This document shows, piece after piece, positions 10,420-19,947 of a stretch of DNA of 64,000 nucleotides; position 1 is the first letter of the stretch, and the number at the start of each line of letters is the position of its first letter. Origin of the DNA: Gracilaria domingensis (Eukaryota; Rhodophyta; Florideophyceae; Gracilariales; Gracilariaceae); NCBI GenBank assembly GCA_022539475.1, contig VCMS01000054.1:186001-250000 (forward strand). Direction: 5' to 3'. The notes beneath the pieces were generated by a model. That model ran no database searches, was not told the DNA's origin, and worked only from the letters and a program-made list of their open reading frames with translations. The position numbers were made by a program, and so were the translations under genes.

Positions 10420-11982
10420 TCAGGACTCGCAAGGCGGAATCAACTTCTTGAAACTGATCAACACGAGCGTGCTCGCCATGCAAATGTAAGCCAAAATGAC
10501 GGCAAACACGCTCTCCCTTCCAAAGTTGCTCCAGATGGCACCGGCAAGCATGGCAAACGTGATTCTCGCAAGACTGCCAGTGGCCGAGAACACACCGAGG
10601 AAGCCGCCCGCAGGGAGACCGCCCAGCACCTTTGAAAACAATGCAAGTACGGCTGTCTGCCCGAGCGGATACGCCAGGCTCCACGTCATTCCCAGACACA
10701 CCACGTAGCCGACAAGCGACATGGAGCGCGTTAATGGTACAAGTGCGAGCGGCAAGCAGCCGAGAAGCACGAGCAACAGGCCGATGAACACGAGCGAACG
10801 ATCCGAGAAGCGGCGGGCGATGGGCTTGAAGAAGATGTACAAAAAGCCGAAGAAGCCGATGACGGAAATTCGGTAACTGGCAGACGCGTAATCGAGGCCG
10901 TACTGCTCCATGAGAAACGGCGTGGACACAGTCTCAAACTCGGCAACTACACCGCGGAACACAACATTGACAAGCAAGCACACGAGCAGCGCAAACGCGT
11001 CCGGACGAAGCGACAAGTCGTCGTGCATTGTCAAGGAAGTGGAACGCGATGCAACAAGACGTACATCACTCGCGGCGGGCGAGGGCGGGTCGAGGTAGAA
11101 CATATGGACAAGCGCGACGGCCAGCAAATTGCAGACGACGAGCAGATAGGCGGGGTAGGTAAAACCATTGAAGGCGACAAACGGCAACGGATGGTAGTGC
11201 GGAAGCGAGGCCAGCAGGCCTCCAAAGCCGGGCAGCACGGCAAAGCCGACGAATTGCAAGGCGGAGAGGTAGGCAAAGTGGTGCGTGCGGATGGCGGGCG
11301 GTATGGCTCTCGTGACGTGCGCGCGACAGACGGACATGGTGGCGGAGCCGAAGCCGACGACGATTCGCGAGAAAAAGAGCATGGGAAGCGATCTAGACAG
11401 CGCGTACAAAAAATGGCCCGCGACCTGAATGAAGGACGCGATGCAGAGCACGGTGGCGGTGGAATAGGTGTCGGAAAGATAGCCTAATGGAATGGTGGTG
11501 GCCATGCGTCCCATCGAAAAGGAGGCGACAAAGACGCCGAGCAGCTGCTTGGTGCCGCCGAGCGACGCGAAGAACGGCCAGGTTGACGGAAGCATGAGGC
11601 CGCGGGAGGCCTCCGACACCAGGGTGACCCAGTACACGACCAGGAGCGAAAGCCAGTCAACGTGGCCGGGCGGGGGGGCGGGGAAGCCCATTGCTGGGCG
11701 CAGGTTGACGGCGGACAGCGAGTGGGCGAAGAAGACGGAGGTGCTGGCGGCGATGGTCTGCAGCAGCGGGCGCGGCGGGTGGGCGGACTGGACGGGATGC
11801 TGGGCGGGGCGCGACGCGACGGAATGGGGCTTGTGGGCGCGCAGCGGGGCGGCTTCAACGGCGCCATAGGTGGCGGTGGAGGGCACGGCGGCATCGGCGG
11901 GCGCGCATGGCTTGGACGCGGGACGAAGCGGAGTGGAGGGGTGCTTCGGCGGCCGGGAGGAGAAGGCGGAGGAAGAAGTCAT
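10420..11982 (-). CDS. MFSD8/CLN7-like major facilitator transporter
   Basis: 520 aa from the ATG at 11982. The frame continues upstream into the tRNA gene, so longer starts are rejected. An alternative ATG at 11691 would give 423 aa with the same membrane part. The first roughly 100 residues are Pro/Ala/Ser-rich and look unstructured. About 12 hydrophobic segments follow. Family marks are FVASFSMGRMATTIPLGYLS (the MFS loop 2-3 motif), RIVVGFGSATMSVCRAHVTR, and near the C-terminus SLAYPLGQTAVLALFSKVLG followed by an ATGSLARI segment, close in pattern to MFSD8 of lysosomal membranes. The substrate in algae is unknown. A 15-C run directly abuts the start codon on the sense strand. Confidence 0.8.
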   Translation of the reverse strand: MTSSSAFSSRPPKHPSTPLRPASKPCAPADAAVPSTATYGAVEAAPLRAHKPHSVASRPAQHPVQSAHPPRPLLQTIAASTSVFFAHSLSAVNLRPAMGFPAPPPGHVDWLSLLVVYWVTLVSEASRGLMLPSTWPFFASLGGTKQLLGVFVASFSMGRMATTIPLGYLSDTYSTATVLCIASFIQVAGHFLYALSRSLPMLFFSRIVVGFGSATMSVCRAHVTRAIPPAIRTHHFAYLSALQFVGFAVLPGFGGLLASLPHYHPLPFVAFNGFTYPAYLLVVCNLLAVALVHMFYLDPPSPAASDVRLVASRSTSLTMHDDLSLRPDAFALLVCLLVNVVFRGVVAEFETVSTPFLMEQYGLDYASASYRISVIGFFGFLYIFFKPIARRFSDRSLVFIGLLLVLLGCLPLALVPLTRSMSLVGYVVCLGMTWSLAYPLGQTAVLALFSKVLGGLPAGGFLGVFSATGSLARITFAMLAGAIWSNFGRESVFAVILAYICMASTLVLISFKKLIPPCES

Positions 11983-11997
11983 GGGGGGGGGGGGGGG
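11983..11997 (-). promoter_or_regulatory. Poly-C tract abutting the MFSD8-like start codon
   Basis: Fifteen consecutive C on the sense strand end immediately before the ATG. It is part of a pattern shared with other genes of the GC-rich island. Role unknown. Confidence 0.6.
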
Positions 11998-12377
11998 AGG
12001 GGGCGGTGGAGGGCGTCGGGCGCGGCGGTGAAGTGGGGACGGCGGTGATTCGGACGGCGGTGTATCTAATTTTGGGGCGGGGGGTTTGGGGGGGGGGGCG
12101 ATGCGCTGAACATTGTTGGCGAGCGCGAAATGGCATGTGAATGAATGGCAACGTAGCGGCGACGGCGCTGCGCGCGGCTGCAGCTCATTGGCGCGCGCCC
12201 GCGGCGGAAAAGACTCCGCGTGACGTGTTCGTTTCCCGCAGCTGCGCCCAAATGTGAAGCGCGCCGCCGCGACACGTACCATACGCGCCGCGCCTTGCAG
12301 TAGCTTACACCGCGCGCCGTTGGCGGCGCGCGCCACCGTGGACAGCGCTCCGCGCCTCTCCAAAAAGGAGCGGCGCG

Positions 12378-12451
12378 TACTCTCGAGGAGGGTCGAACTC
12401 CTGGCCTCCAGCATGTTAGGCTGGCGCTCTAACCAACTGAGCTACGAGGGC
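12378..12451 (-). tRNA. tRNA-Val (anticodon AAC)
   Basis: Read on the minus strand, the 74-nt sequence folds as a cloverleaf. The acceptor GCCCTCG pairs with CGAGAGT (one C-A mismatch at position 3-70 and a terminal G-U). The D stem GCTC/GAGC has loop AGTTGGTTA, and the anticodon stem CCAGC/GCTGG has loop CTAACAT, so the anticodon is AAC. The T arm is AGGAG TTCGACC CTCCT and the discriminator is A. A-box and B-box (GTTCGACCC) internal promoters are present. There is no intron. It lies between the divergent MFSD8-like and psbU genes. The acceptor mismatch leaves a small chance that it is a tRNA-derived copy. Confidence 0.88.
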
Positions 12452-12663
12452 GGCCGCGCGCTGCGCGCCGCCGCCGCCGCCGCCGCCTTCAAGCCGCGCC
12501 ACGGCGCGCCGCGCCCGCCGCCGCGCGCGTCGAGCTGCGCCGAGATCTCGCCGCGCCCAAAAAATCCGCCGAGATGCACGTCAGCGCCACCGCGTGCCAG
12601 CCACAAATGCGCCGCGCGCCCGCCCCTGCTCCGCCCTTGCGTCGCCTCCTTCGTCCCCGTCCG

Positions 12664-12683
12664 CCCCCCCCCCCCCCCCCCCC
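12664..12683 (+). promoter_or_regulatory. Poly-C tract upstream of psbU
   Basis: A run of 20 C ends 40 nt before the psbU ATG, with a second run of 8 C at 12700-12707. It probably lies in the core promoter or 5' UTR. Function inferred only from recurrence in neighbouring genes. Confidence 0.55.
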
Positions 12684-12723
12684 TCGACCTCCGCCCACGC
12701 CCCCCCCTTCCGCAACCGTCGCC

Positions 12724-13188
12724 ATGGCCTTCATCACCGGGCCCGCGCTGCCCACCGCCCGCGCGTCGCGCGCGGCCGCCGTGCCGTCCATCTGCATGCG
12801 CGCGCCGTCCGACGCGTCGCCGCCGCCGCATCTGACGCGCCGCCAGCTGTTCACGCGCGCGCTGGCCGCCGCCGCGCTCGTGTCGCTGCCGCCGTCGGCG
12901 CTGGCCGAGCGCGAGTACCCCAACGTGGGCTTTCTGGGCGGCAGTGACACCATCGACATCAACAACGCCAACGTGCGCGCCTACCAAAAGTTCAAAGGCT
13001 TTTACCCTACGCTCGCGGGGCTCATCGTCTCCAACGGACCCTATTCTTCTGTCGACGAGCTGTATAAACTACCTGGAATTACCGACGCTATGAAGGTCTC
13101 GCTGGACCAGTACAAGGAGCAACTGGTTGCGCTCGACCCCGCGCCAGAGTACGAGATTGACAAGATCAACAACGGCTTGTACCGTTAG
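12724..13188 (+). CDS. psbU: Photosystem II 12-kDa extrinsic protein PsbU precursor
   Basis: 154 aa from the ATG at 12724; the frame is open upstream but has no matching sequence there. Residues 1 to about 60 form a bipartite presequence: an Arg/Ala-rich plastid transit peptide, then LTRRQLF with a twin-arginine pair and a hydrophobic stretch ending SALA, the expected lumenal processing site. This suggests Tat-dependent import. The mature part of about 93 aa has the PsbU helix-hairpin-helix core: NVRAYQKFKGFYPTLAGLIV, a YSSVDELYKLPGI segment, then the C-terminal NNGLYR. PsbU shields the Mn4CaO5 cluster on the lumenal side of photosystem II in cyanobacteria and red-lineage algae. It is convergent with psbO, with 246 bp between the two stop codons. 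Confidence 0.95.
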   Translation: MAFITGPALPTARASRAAAVPSICMRAPSDASPPPHLTRRQLFTRALAAAALVSLPPSALAEREYPNVGFLGGSDTIDINNANVRAYQKFKGFYPTLAGLIVSNGPYSSVDELYKLPGITDAMKVSLDQYKEQLVALDPAPEYEIDKINNGLYR

Positions 13189-13434
13189 AACTTGACAACG
13201 CGCGCGCGCGCGCGCGCTCTCTCCCTCTCGCTCCGAACACCAGTAAAAGAAGAAAAGAAAACAAAAGCCTTGCTCTTTCCCTGCCGTAGCGCTACAGTTT
13301 GCGTGTGCGTGCGTGTGTGTGTAACTGCGTGCAACATGAGAGACAACATAAATAGATGGAGATATAAAAACTTTTATCCAACGCCAACGCCAACGCCAAC
13401 GCCTTTTTCTTGGAGCGCTCTGCAGCAGTCTATC
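13189..13434. repeat. Shared 3' spacer of psbU and psbO with simple repeats
   Basis: Holds a (CG)n run at 13199-13216, a CT-rich patch, a GTGCGTGTGTGT stretch near 13305-13322 and four tandem ACGCCA units at about 13380-13403. Both convergent genes end here, so their 3' UTRs lie in this 246-bp spacer. The alternating CG and GT runs are of the kind that can adopt Z-DNA. Confidence 0.75.
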
Positions 13435-14579
13435 TTACGATTCTTCTACACGCCCATAGAAAATACCCTTGAGCAACACCTTCTTGGGCGCCTTTGCGCC
13501 CATGTCGGTATCAGAAAGCTGTTCCGAAACAAACACCCCGGCCATCTCGCCGCTGCTGGGGTCGATCTTCTGCACGGCCATCTCAATGGCGCCGTCCGTC
13601 ACCTGGAACACCTTGTTGGTCTCCTTGAACAGCTCGTCCTGTCCGTCGCCGCCATCGGCCTCCATGGCGGGCAGCGCGACGGCCATGTCGTAGCCCGTGA
13701 CGCCGCCACGCCCCTTGGGGTCGAGGAACAGCCCCGTGCGGTACGACGGCACCTTGAAGTCGCCGCCAAACTCGGTGGCGGTGGTGATATCCTTGCCGTC
13801 GGCCTTGGCCACCAGGTTCTTGACGGTGAACAGGAAGGGCACGCGCTCGCCACCCGGTAATTGCACCGTGGTGGCGGCGTAGTCAATGCCGTCCTTCTCC
13901 TCGAACAGCAGCCCGTCGCCGCTGACGGACAGCGGGCCCTCAATTCCGGTGAGCGTGTAGGTGGCGCGCGTCATGAGCTTGGTGTCCACAAACGCCTTCT
14001 TGACCTCGCCCTTCTTCTTGGCCGACACCTCCTCCTCCACCAGGAACGTCTTGGGCTCCAGACACAGGTCGACGATCTTGTAGCTCTTGGAGGCATCCAG
14101 CTTGATGCTGCCCTTGGAGCCCTCGACCTCCGGGCAGCGGTTGGCAATGCCCGTGCCCTTGACCTGCGAGTAGGTGAGCTGGTCAATGTCGGACTTGGTG
14201 AGCGCGGACGCGTGCTGCGGGTGCGCAAAGGCGGCGGCGGCCACCAGCGCGACGGCGGCGGCGCCGACGGGCGCCGATCGCAGCGCGGCGGCCAGCCTGT
14301 CCGCGTCCTGACGCGCGCGCCGGACGATGGAGTCCGCGACAGACGCGCGCACTGTATGGGTAGGTTGGGGGGGGGGTTTCCGGGGCGCAAACAGTTAGTC
14401 ACGGCGTGGGGGGGCGCGGGCAGCAGCTGGCGCGCGCGCGCGCGCAGCGGGGGGGGGGAAGGGGAGAGCGACAGCGTACCAGCAGGGCGCGCGGGGGCGC
14501 GCGGCGCGACGGCGCGCGCGTCGGCGCGGAAGGCGGACGCGGCCGCAAGCGGGGTGGGGGCGACGAAACCGAAGTTCAT
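13435..14579 (-). CDS. psbO: Oxygen-evolving enhancer protein 1 (PsbO) precursor, two exons
   Basis: Exon 1 is 14579-14480 and exon 2 is 14351-13435, separated by a 128-nt intron (GT at 14479, AG at 14352, with a GACTAAC branch-point-like site near the 3' end). The joined frame is in phase (phase 1) and gives 338 aa. The precursor starts MNFGFVAPTPLAAASAF, a plastid transit peptide; a second hydrophobic Ala-rich segment ending in ASA directs lumenal import. The mature protein starts near LTKSDIDQLTYSQVKGTG and has the two conserved Cys (NRCPE and VDLCLEP) that form the PsbO disulfide, then the beta-barrel region through GRGGVTGYDMAVALPA. PsbO stabilises the photosystem II Mn4CaO5 cluster. Its promoter is shared with a divergent P450. 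Confidence 0.95.
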
Positions 14580-14786
14580 GGCGGGCGGCGCGGTGCGGCG
14601 AAGGGGGGGGGGGGGGGGGGGAGGGACGGCGACTGGCGGGAAGCGGCGAGGGCGGGCGGAAGACGGCGCGACGAGGGCGGGCCGAAGACGGCGCGGCGCG
14701 GGCGCGGCAGATAGCGGCGCAGATATCATCAGACCCTGGGCGCTCGGCGCGAGCTGCGAGGCGCAGCGCGCATCTCAGCCGCACAC
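14580..14786. promoter_or_regulatory. Bidirectional intergenic region psbO / P450 with poly-C tract
   Basis: Only 207 bp separate the psbO ATG (minus) from the P450 ATG (plus), so promoter and 5' UTR elements of both must overlap here. On the psbO sense strand a run of 19 C (14603-14621 as G on plus) ends 23 nt upstream of the ATG. The P450 side lacks such a run. No TATA box is evident. Confidence 0.6.
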
Positions 14787-14905
14787 ATGCGCGCGCGCGC
14801 GCGTGCCGTGCTCGTGCGCGTGCGCCGCGTGGCCACGCGGCGGCACCCGTGGCGCCGCGCCGCTGACGCCGTGCTCCTGGTTTCGACGCAGCTTCGGCGC
14901 GCGCT

Positions 14906-14938
<33 letters not shown>

Positions 14939-16502
14939 CATCGCCTTCGGCTCGCCCTCGGCGCCGCTGACGCCCCGCCGCTCTCCCGCCGCCGCCGCCG
15001 TCGCCTGCACCCCGCCGGCCATGGCGCGCACGCCGCCGCGCGCGGTTCGCGGCGCGCGCGGGCTGCCGCTGCTGGGCGAGACGCTCTCGTTCCTGGCGGA
15101 CGTGAAGCGCTTCATCGACTCGCGCGTGGCGCAGTACGGCGCCACGTTCCGCACCAACCTGTTCGGCTCGTCCACGGTGCTGACGTGCTGCTACCACACG
15201 GGCGCGGCGCTGCTGCTGGACGCGCCGCACCTGGACGCGGCGGCGGCGTACGCGCCGTTCCTGGCGCCGCTGTACCCCGCGCCCAACCTGGTGCTGGAGC
15301 GCGACCGCTCGCCCGTGCGCGCGCGCCAGCGCGCGCTGCTGGCGCTGTGCGTGGCCGACGCGGCGCGCTTCGCCGCGCGCGCGCAGCAGCTGGCGTCGGC
15401 CGCCGTGGCCGAGCTGTGCGCGCGCGCCGACGCCGCGGACGGGCGCTTCGTGCGCGTGGCGCTGTACGCCACCTTCAAGCCGCTGGCGGCGCAGACCATC
15501 CACGAGGCGGTGCTGGGCGAGATGGACGCCGCCGACAACGAGCGCGTGCGCCGGCTGTGCGCCGACCACTTCAACGGCGTGGCGGCCGTGCCGCTGTCGC
15601 TCAGCGCGTTTGGGACGCGCAGCGCGCGCGCGGCCGCCGTGGACGCGTACCAGCAGCTGACGCAGCTGGTGACGTCGCTGGTGCGCGCGCGCGTGCGCGC
15701 GCTGGCGCACGCCAAGGAGGAGCAGCGCGCGGCCGGCGACGACCGCAGCGCCGTGGACGTGATGGCGCGGCTGGTGCGGCGCGGCGACGCGCAGCTGGCG
15801 GACGTGGTGCAGGTGGTGCTGGCGCTGCTGTCGCCGGCGGTGGCCAAGGCGGTGGCGAGCACGGCCACCATCGCGGTGGCGCTGCTGGCCGACCCGGCGC
15901 GCATGGCGCTGCAGGAGCGCGTGGCGCGCGAGGTGGCGGCCGGCGAGTACGCCGCGCTGGACTGCGTGCTCATGGAGACGCTGCGGCTGTACCCGCCGCT
16001 GGCCGGCGCCATGCGCGCCGCCACCGCCGACACGCAGCTCAACGGCCACCGCGTGCACGGCGGCGACAGCGTGTGGCTGTCGTACATGCACGCCAACCGC
16101 GACCGCTCGGCGTTCGCGCGCGCCGACAGCTTCGAGCCGGCGCGCTGGGCCGCCGCCGCCGCCGCGCACGATGCCGCCGACCCCGCCGACCCCGCCGACC
16201 CGGCCGCCGTCGCCGGCGCGCCGCGCGCCGAGCGCTGCCCGTTCGCGCCCGTGGGCGGCAGCGGCGGCGGCGGCGGCGCTGCCGCCGCCGCCGGCGCGCG
16301 CACACCGCTGAGCTTCGGCGGCGGCGCGCGGCAGTGCGGCGGGCGCGACGTGGCGTGGGCGCTGCTGCGGCGGCTGGCCGGCGCCGTGGTGGCGGCGCTC
16401 GCGCTGCGGGGCGAGCGGCTGCGCGAGGAGGACATGCGCTACGTGCCCGTGCTGCGGCCGCGCCGCGACGCCGTGGTGCGCGCGCAGCGCCGCGCCGCGT
16501 GA
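14787..16502 (+). CDS. Cytochrome P450, CYP85-clan-like, with non-canonical I-helix
   Basis: 571 aa from the ATG at 14787. About 75 Arg/Ala-rich residues, possibly a plastid transit peptide, precede GLPLLGETLSFL and YGATFRTNLFGSSTV, N-terminal P450 motifs typical of the CYP26/CYP51/CYP120 (CYP85-clan) group. The K-helix ExxR is in LMETLRLYPPL and the FEPARW motif follows. An inserted Ala/Asp/Pro-rich low-complexity loop precedes the haem site SFGGGARQCGGRDVA, with the axial Cys present. The I-helix reads LLSPAVAKAVAST where oxygen-activating P450s have AGxDTT, so the acid-alcohol pair is absent. P450s normally use haem and O2; this one may be a rearranging or inactive enzyme. Extreme GC and Ala/Arg content like its neighbours. 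Confidence 0.88.
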
Positions 16503-16596
16503 CGCGCCGTTGGCGCCAAAAGCGCGCGCGCGTCGGTTTTTTCTGTTCGTCCCTCTTCCGCCTCCTATTTCATCCCCTACTCCACCCCCTCCTCCT

Positions 16597-16615
16597 CCCC
16601 CCCCCCCCCCCCCCC
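16597..16615 (+). promoter_or_regulatory. Poly-C tract upstream of the ABHD17-like gene
   Basis: A run of 19 C ends 21 nt before the ATG at 16637, preceded by a C/T-rich patch (about 16555-16596). Confidence 0.55.
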
Positions 16616-16636
16616 TTCCCCATCCGCAGCCGCAGC

Positions 16637-16742
16637 ATGGGCATCCTGTATAGCCACCTCGTGTTTCAGCCGCCCGTGCCGCCCACCTACGCCGATGAGC
16701 GCGGCTACATGACCTTCCGCGCTGTGCGCGCCGCGCGCAGCG

Positions 16743-16798
<56 letters not shown>

Positions 16799-17861
16799 TC
16801 GCGCGGCGCGCGCGCCGCGTTCGTGCACCACCCCGTGTTCTACCTGCGCACGCAGCGCGGCAACAGCATCGCGGCGGCGTTCTTCCACCAGCCGCGCTCG
16901 CACTTCACCATCCTGTTCAGCCACGGCAACGGCGAGGACCTGGGCGTGACGGCGTCGTACGCGCTGCAGCTGTCCAACACGCTCAACACGTCGGTGATGT
17001 GCTACGACTACTCGGGCTACGGGCTGTCCAGCGGCAAGAGCTCGGAGGGCAACTGCTACGCCGACATCCGCGCGGCGCACTCGTACCTGGTGACGCGGCG
17101 GCGCGTGCCGCCGCAGCGCATCGTGCTGTTCGGGCGCTCGCTGGGCTCGGGGCCCACGGTGGAGCTGGCGGCGGCGCTGGGCGCCGAGCTGGGCGGCGTG
17201 GTGCTGATCGCGCCGCTGCTGTCGTGCGTGCGCGTGGTGTTCAACGCGGTGCCGAGCACGCCCAAGTTCGACATGTTTGCCAACATTGACAAGATTGCGC
17301 GCGTGCAGGTGCCCGTGTTCTGCGTGCACGGCATGGTGGACAACGTGGTGCCGTTCTCGCACGGGCTGCAGCTGACGCGGCGCGCGCGCTTCCCGCTGGA
17401 GCCGCTGTGGATGCGCGACGCGTCGCACAACAACCTCGAGTCGTCGCGCTTCCAGTACGAGGTGTTTCTGCGCTACATGACCGTGCTGCAGCAGTTTCGG
17501 CGCTGGAGCCCGCCGGCGGAGCTGGCGCGCGGCGACGCGGCGGCGCGCGCCGCGGCGGCGCGCGCCGCGGCGCGGCGGCTGGGCAAGGTGGCGTCGTGCT
17601 TTGGGCCGCGCGCGCAGGCGGGCGAGGACGGCGGCGCGTCGTCGGAGGACAGCGCTTCGTGGGAGCGAAGGGGCGGCGGCGGCCTCGGCGGCGCCGGAGT
17701 TGGCGGTGGCAGTGGCGGCGGCAGCGGCGGCGGCAGCGCGAATAAGCGGAAGGGCGTGAAGCGGGCGAGCGTGTCGTACGCGAGCCTGCCGCAGCTGGCG
17801 ATGGCGACGCGCAGCGCGAAGCAGCTGCACGAGGAGGAGCTGCGCGCGCTGTGGAGCGCGT

Positions 17862-17904
<43 letters not shown>

Positions 17905-17995
17905 GGCGGCGGCGCTGTCGAAGCGGTCGTCGGACTCGGAGGTGGGCGGGCGGCGGGAGCGGCGGCGGCGCGCGGAGCGCGCGCTGCGGCGGTGA
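16637..17995 (+). CDS. ABHD17-type alpha/beta hydrolase (probable S-acyl-protein thioesterase)
   Basis: 452 aa from the ATG at 16637. Catalytic elements are HGNGEDLG (oxyanion-side HGN motif), GRSLGSGP (nucleophile Ser), HGMVDNVVPF (Asp) and DASHNN (His), all in the order and spacing of the ABHD17/FAM108 family, which removes palmitate from membrane proteins. The start MGILYS fits an N-myristoylation pattern (Gly2, Ser6), suggesting membrane anchoring. The C-terminal roughly 150 residues are a low-complexity Ala/Gly/Ser tail with basic patches and poly-Gly, and an Asp8-Gly11 insertion sits near residue 36. These expansions are encoded by GAC and GGC repeats. Confidence 0.88.
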
Positions 17996-18188
17996 GCGCG
18001 CGGGCGGCGCGTCAGGGCGCGCACAGCTGGCGGCGGCAGTCGCAGTCGCGGCCGATGCGGAAGCGGCGGCGGCGGCGGCGGAGGCCGGCGAAGAGCACAG
18101 GACGCCGCCTCTCCGCAGCGCATTGCGCCGCCGCTCTCGCCCGCGCCGAGCTCCGAGCTCCGCCGCCCCCCCGCGCGTGGACACATGT

Positions 18189-18475
18189 GCCAACAACAAC
18201 AACAACAACAGCAACAACAACAGCAACAACAACAGCAACAACAACAGCAACAACAACAGCAACAACAACGACTCGCACACCCTCCACGCCCCGCGCCCCT
18301 GCCCCCCCCCCCCCCCCCTACTTGCCTCCTCCTCCATTCACCCTTTCCATTTCATTCATTCACGCCTTCCCTCCCCCACCCCCTCCATCCCCACCCCCTC
18401 CATCCCCACCCCCTCCATCCCCACCCCCTCCATCCCTCCCCCCTCCATCCCTCCGCACCCCCGCGAGCCCGCACC
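18189..18475. repeat. Simple-repeat-rich leader between ABHD17-like and UBXN7-like genes
   Basis: Contains about 80 bp of CAACAACAACAG-type repeat (18189-18269), a run of 17 C (18302-18318) and tandem CCATCCCCACCCCCT units (about 18377-18445) ending 30 bp before the start codon. A polyglutamine ORF can be read through the CAA block, but it lies upstream of the recognised start. Confidence 0.8.
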
Positions 18476-19947
18476 ATGGAGGCCCCCGCAGACCTCATCG
18501 CGCAGTTCTGCGCCGTCACCAACGCCGAGCCGCCGCTCGCCTCGCAGCTGCTGCACGACAACGCGCTCGACATGGACGCCGCCATCGCGTCCTTCTTCGC
18601 CATCCAGGACGCGGGCGGCCTGCCGCCGCCGTCGTCGTCGTCGCCGCCGCCGCCCGCCGCCGCCGCCGCGCGCCCGCCCACCCCGCCGTCCCCCCCGTGC
18701 GCGCGCCGCTGCCGCAGGTGGTGGACCGCCTGCTGCCCGCCGTGCGCGCGCGCGCGCCGCCGCCGCACATCGCCGACCCGTTCGCCGCCTCCGACGGCTC
18801 GGCGCGCTCGGACCGCCTGTCCGAGCTCTTCCGCCCGCCCACGGGCCTCATCTTCTCCGGCGCGTTCGACGACGCGCTGCAGCACGCCAACGCGCGCAAG
18901 ATGTGGCTGCTGGTCAACATCCAGCGCTCCGACGTGTTTGCCTGCCACAGCATGAACCGCGACGTGTGGTCCGATCCGCCGCTGCAGCAGCTCATCGCGT
19001 CGCACTTTGTGTTTGTGCAGCGCGACGAGCGCACGCACGACGGCATGCGCTACAAGCGCTTCTACCCGTACGAGCAGCCGCCGCACGTCGCCGTCGTCGA
19101 CCCGCGCTCGGGCGAGCGCGTGCGCGTGTGGGGCGCGCACGGCGAGCCCATTTCAAAGCAGCAGCTGCTCGCCGACCTGGAGGATTTTGTGGGCCGCAAC
19201 TCGCTGGACGACGATTCGGCCGTCAGGGGCGCGCCGAGTCGCAGACCGTCCACCACCAGGTCCGCCGCGCCCGCCGCGTCGGCGCCGCCGCCGCCGCCGC
19301 CGTCGTCGTCGTCGGCGGCCGACGCGTCGACGCCGTGGGCGCCGGTGGGCGGCGACGCGGAGGAGGACATGATGGCGGCGGCCATCGCGGCGAGCATGGA
19401 GCAGTACTCGGGCGCGAACGGCGCCTCCGAGCCCAACGGACATAATGCGCAGGACCTGCAGCGCCACGCAAGCCGGCTGCTTTCCGCGACCAACCCGGCG
19501 CTCAACCGACATCGCTCGCTTCGCGCCGAGCAGGACAGCGCGTTTGAGGAGTCGCTGGCGTTGGACCGCGCCAGGGAGGAGAGCCAGCGCAGCGAGGCAA
19601 TGCGCAAGCAGAAAGAGGAGCAGGAGCAGCAGCTGCGCCGCCAGCAAACCGCAGAGCGCCGGGAGCAAAAGCGGAAACGCATCCCCAAGGCGCCGGCAGC
19701 GAGCGAGGAGGAGGGCGTGCGGGAGATTGTGTTCCGATTGCCGGACGGCAAGCGGCTGCAAAGACGGTTTTATCAGAACAACACGATTGGAGATCTGTAC
19801 GACTACGTGGAGGTGGAGGTGGAGGCACTGAGCGAGGGGAGTTTTGAGATTGTACAGCCTTTCCCCAAGCTCACTTTTGAAGACATGCACGCTCCGTTGC
19901 AGGTGCTGCCGCCGCGGGCGGCGCTGATTGTGGGGCTGAAGAAGTGA
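18476..19947 (+). CDS. UBXN7/UBXD7-type UBA-UAS-UBX protein with apparent 1-bp frameshift
   Basis: The start ATG (18476) opens a UBA domain (APADLIAQFCAVTNAEPPLA and following). The frame then changes, and VRAPLPQ, the UAS thioredoxin-like domain (GLIFSGAFDDALQHANARKM), a UIM-like helix (AFEESLALDRAREESQRSE) and a C-terminal UBX domain (LPDGKRLQRRFYQNNTIGDL) are all in a frame shifted by -1 base. This domain order is that of UBXN7, an adaptor linking p97/Cdc48 to ubiquitylated cargo and cullin ligases. The switch lies between 18640 and about 18705, which includes a C7 run before GTGCG; one missing C would restore the frame. No intron of fitting length and phase was found. A sequencing error in GC-rich DNA is the likeliest cause; a real mutation is possible. 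Confidence 0.8.

Noticed and set aside
11983..12414. Upstream extension of the MFSD8-like protein
   Set aside because: The frame runs through the poly-C tract into the tRNA gene and uses only unlikely starts.
12442..12987. Antisense Arg/Gly-rich frames over psbU
   Set aside because: GC-driven shadows; PsbU on the plus strand has unmistakable motifs.
14775..16169. 464-codon antisense frame opposite the P450
   Set aside because: High GC removes stop codons. The translation is Arg/His/Ala/Gly low complexity with no domain, while the plus strand has clear P450 motifs.
15185..17995. 936-codon open frame across the P450 and ABHD17-like genes
   Set aside because: The part before 16637 is an Arg/Ala/Gly-rich shadow of the P450 in another frame. 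Only the 3' part from the ATG at 16637 has hydrolase motifs.
16577..18337. 586-codon antisense frame with a polyleucine run
   Set aside because: Shadow of the ABHD17-like gene and of the CAA/CAG repeat.
18185..18475. Polyglutamine N-terminus for the UBXN7-like protein
   Set aside because: The CAA/CAG block can be read in frame with the UBA domain, but the ATG at 18476 lies directly before the domain and C-rich leaders are typical of 5' regions here.
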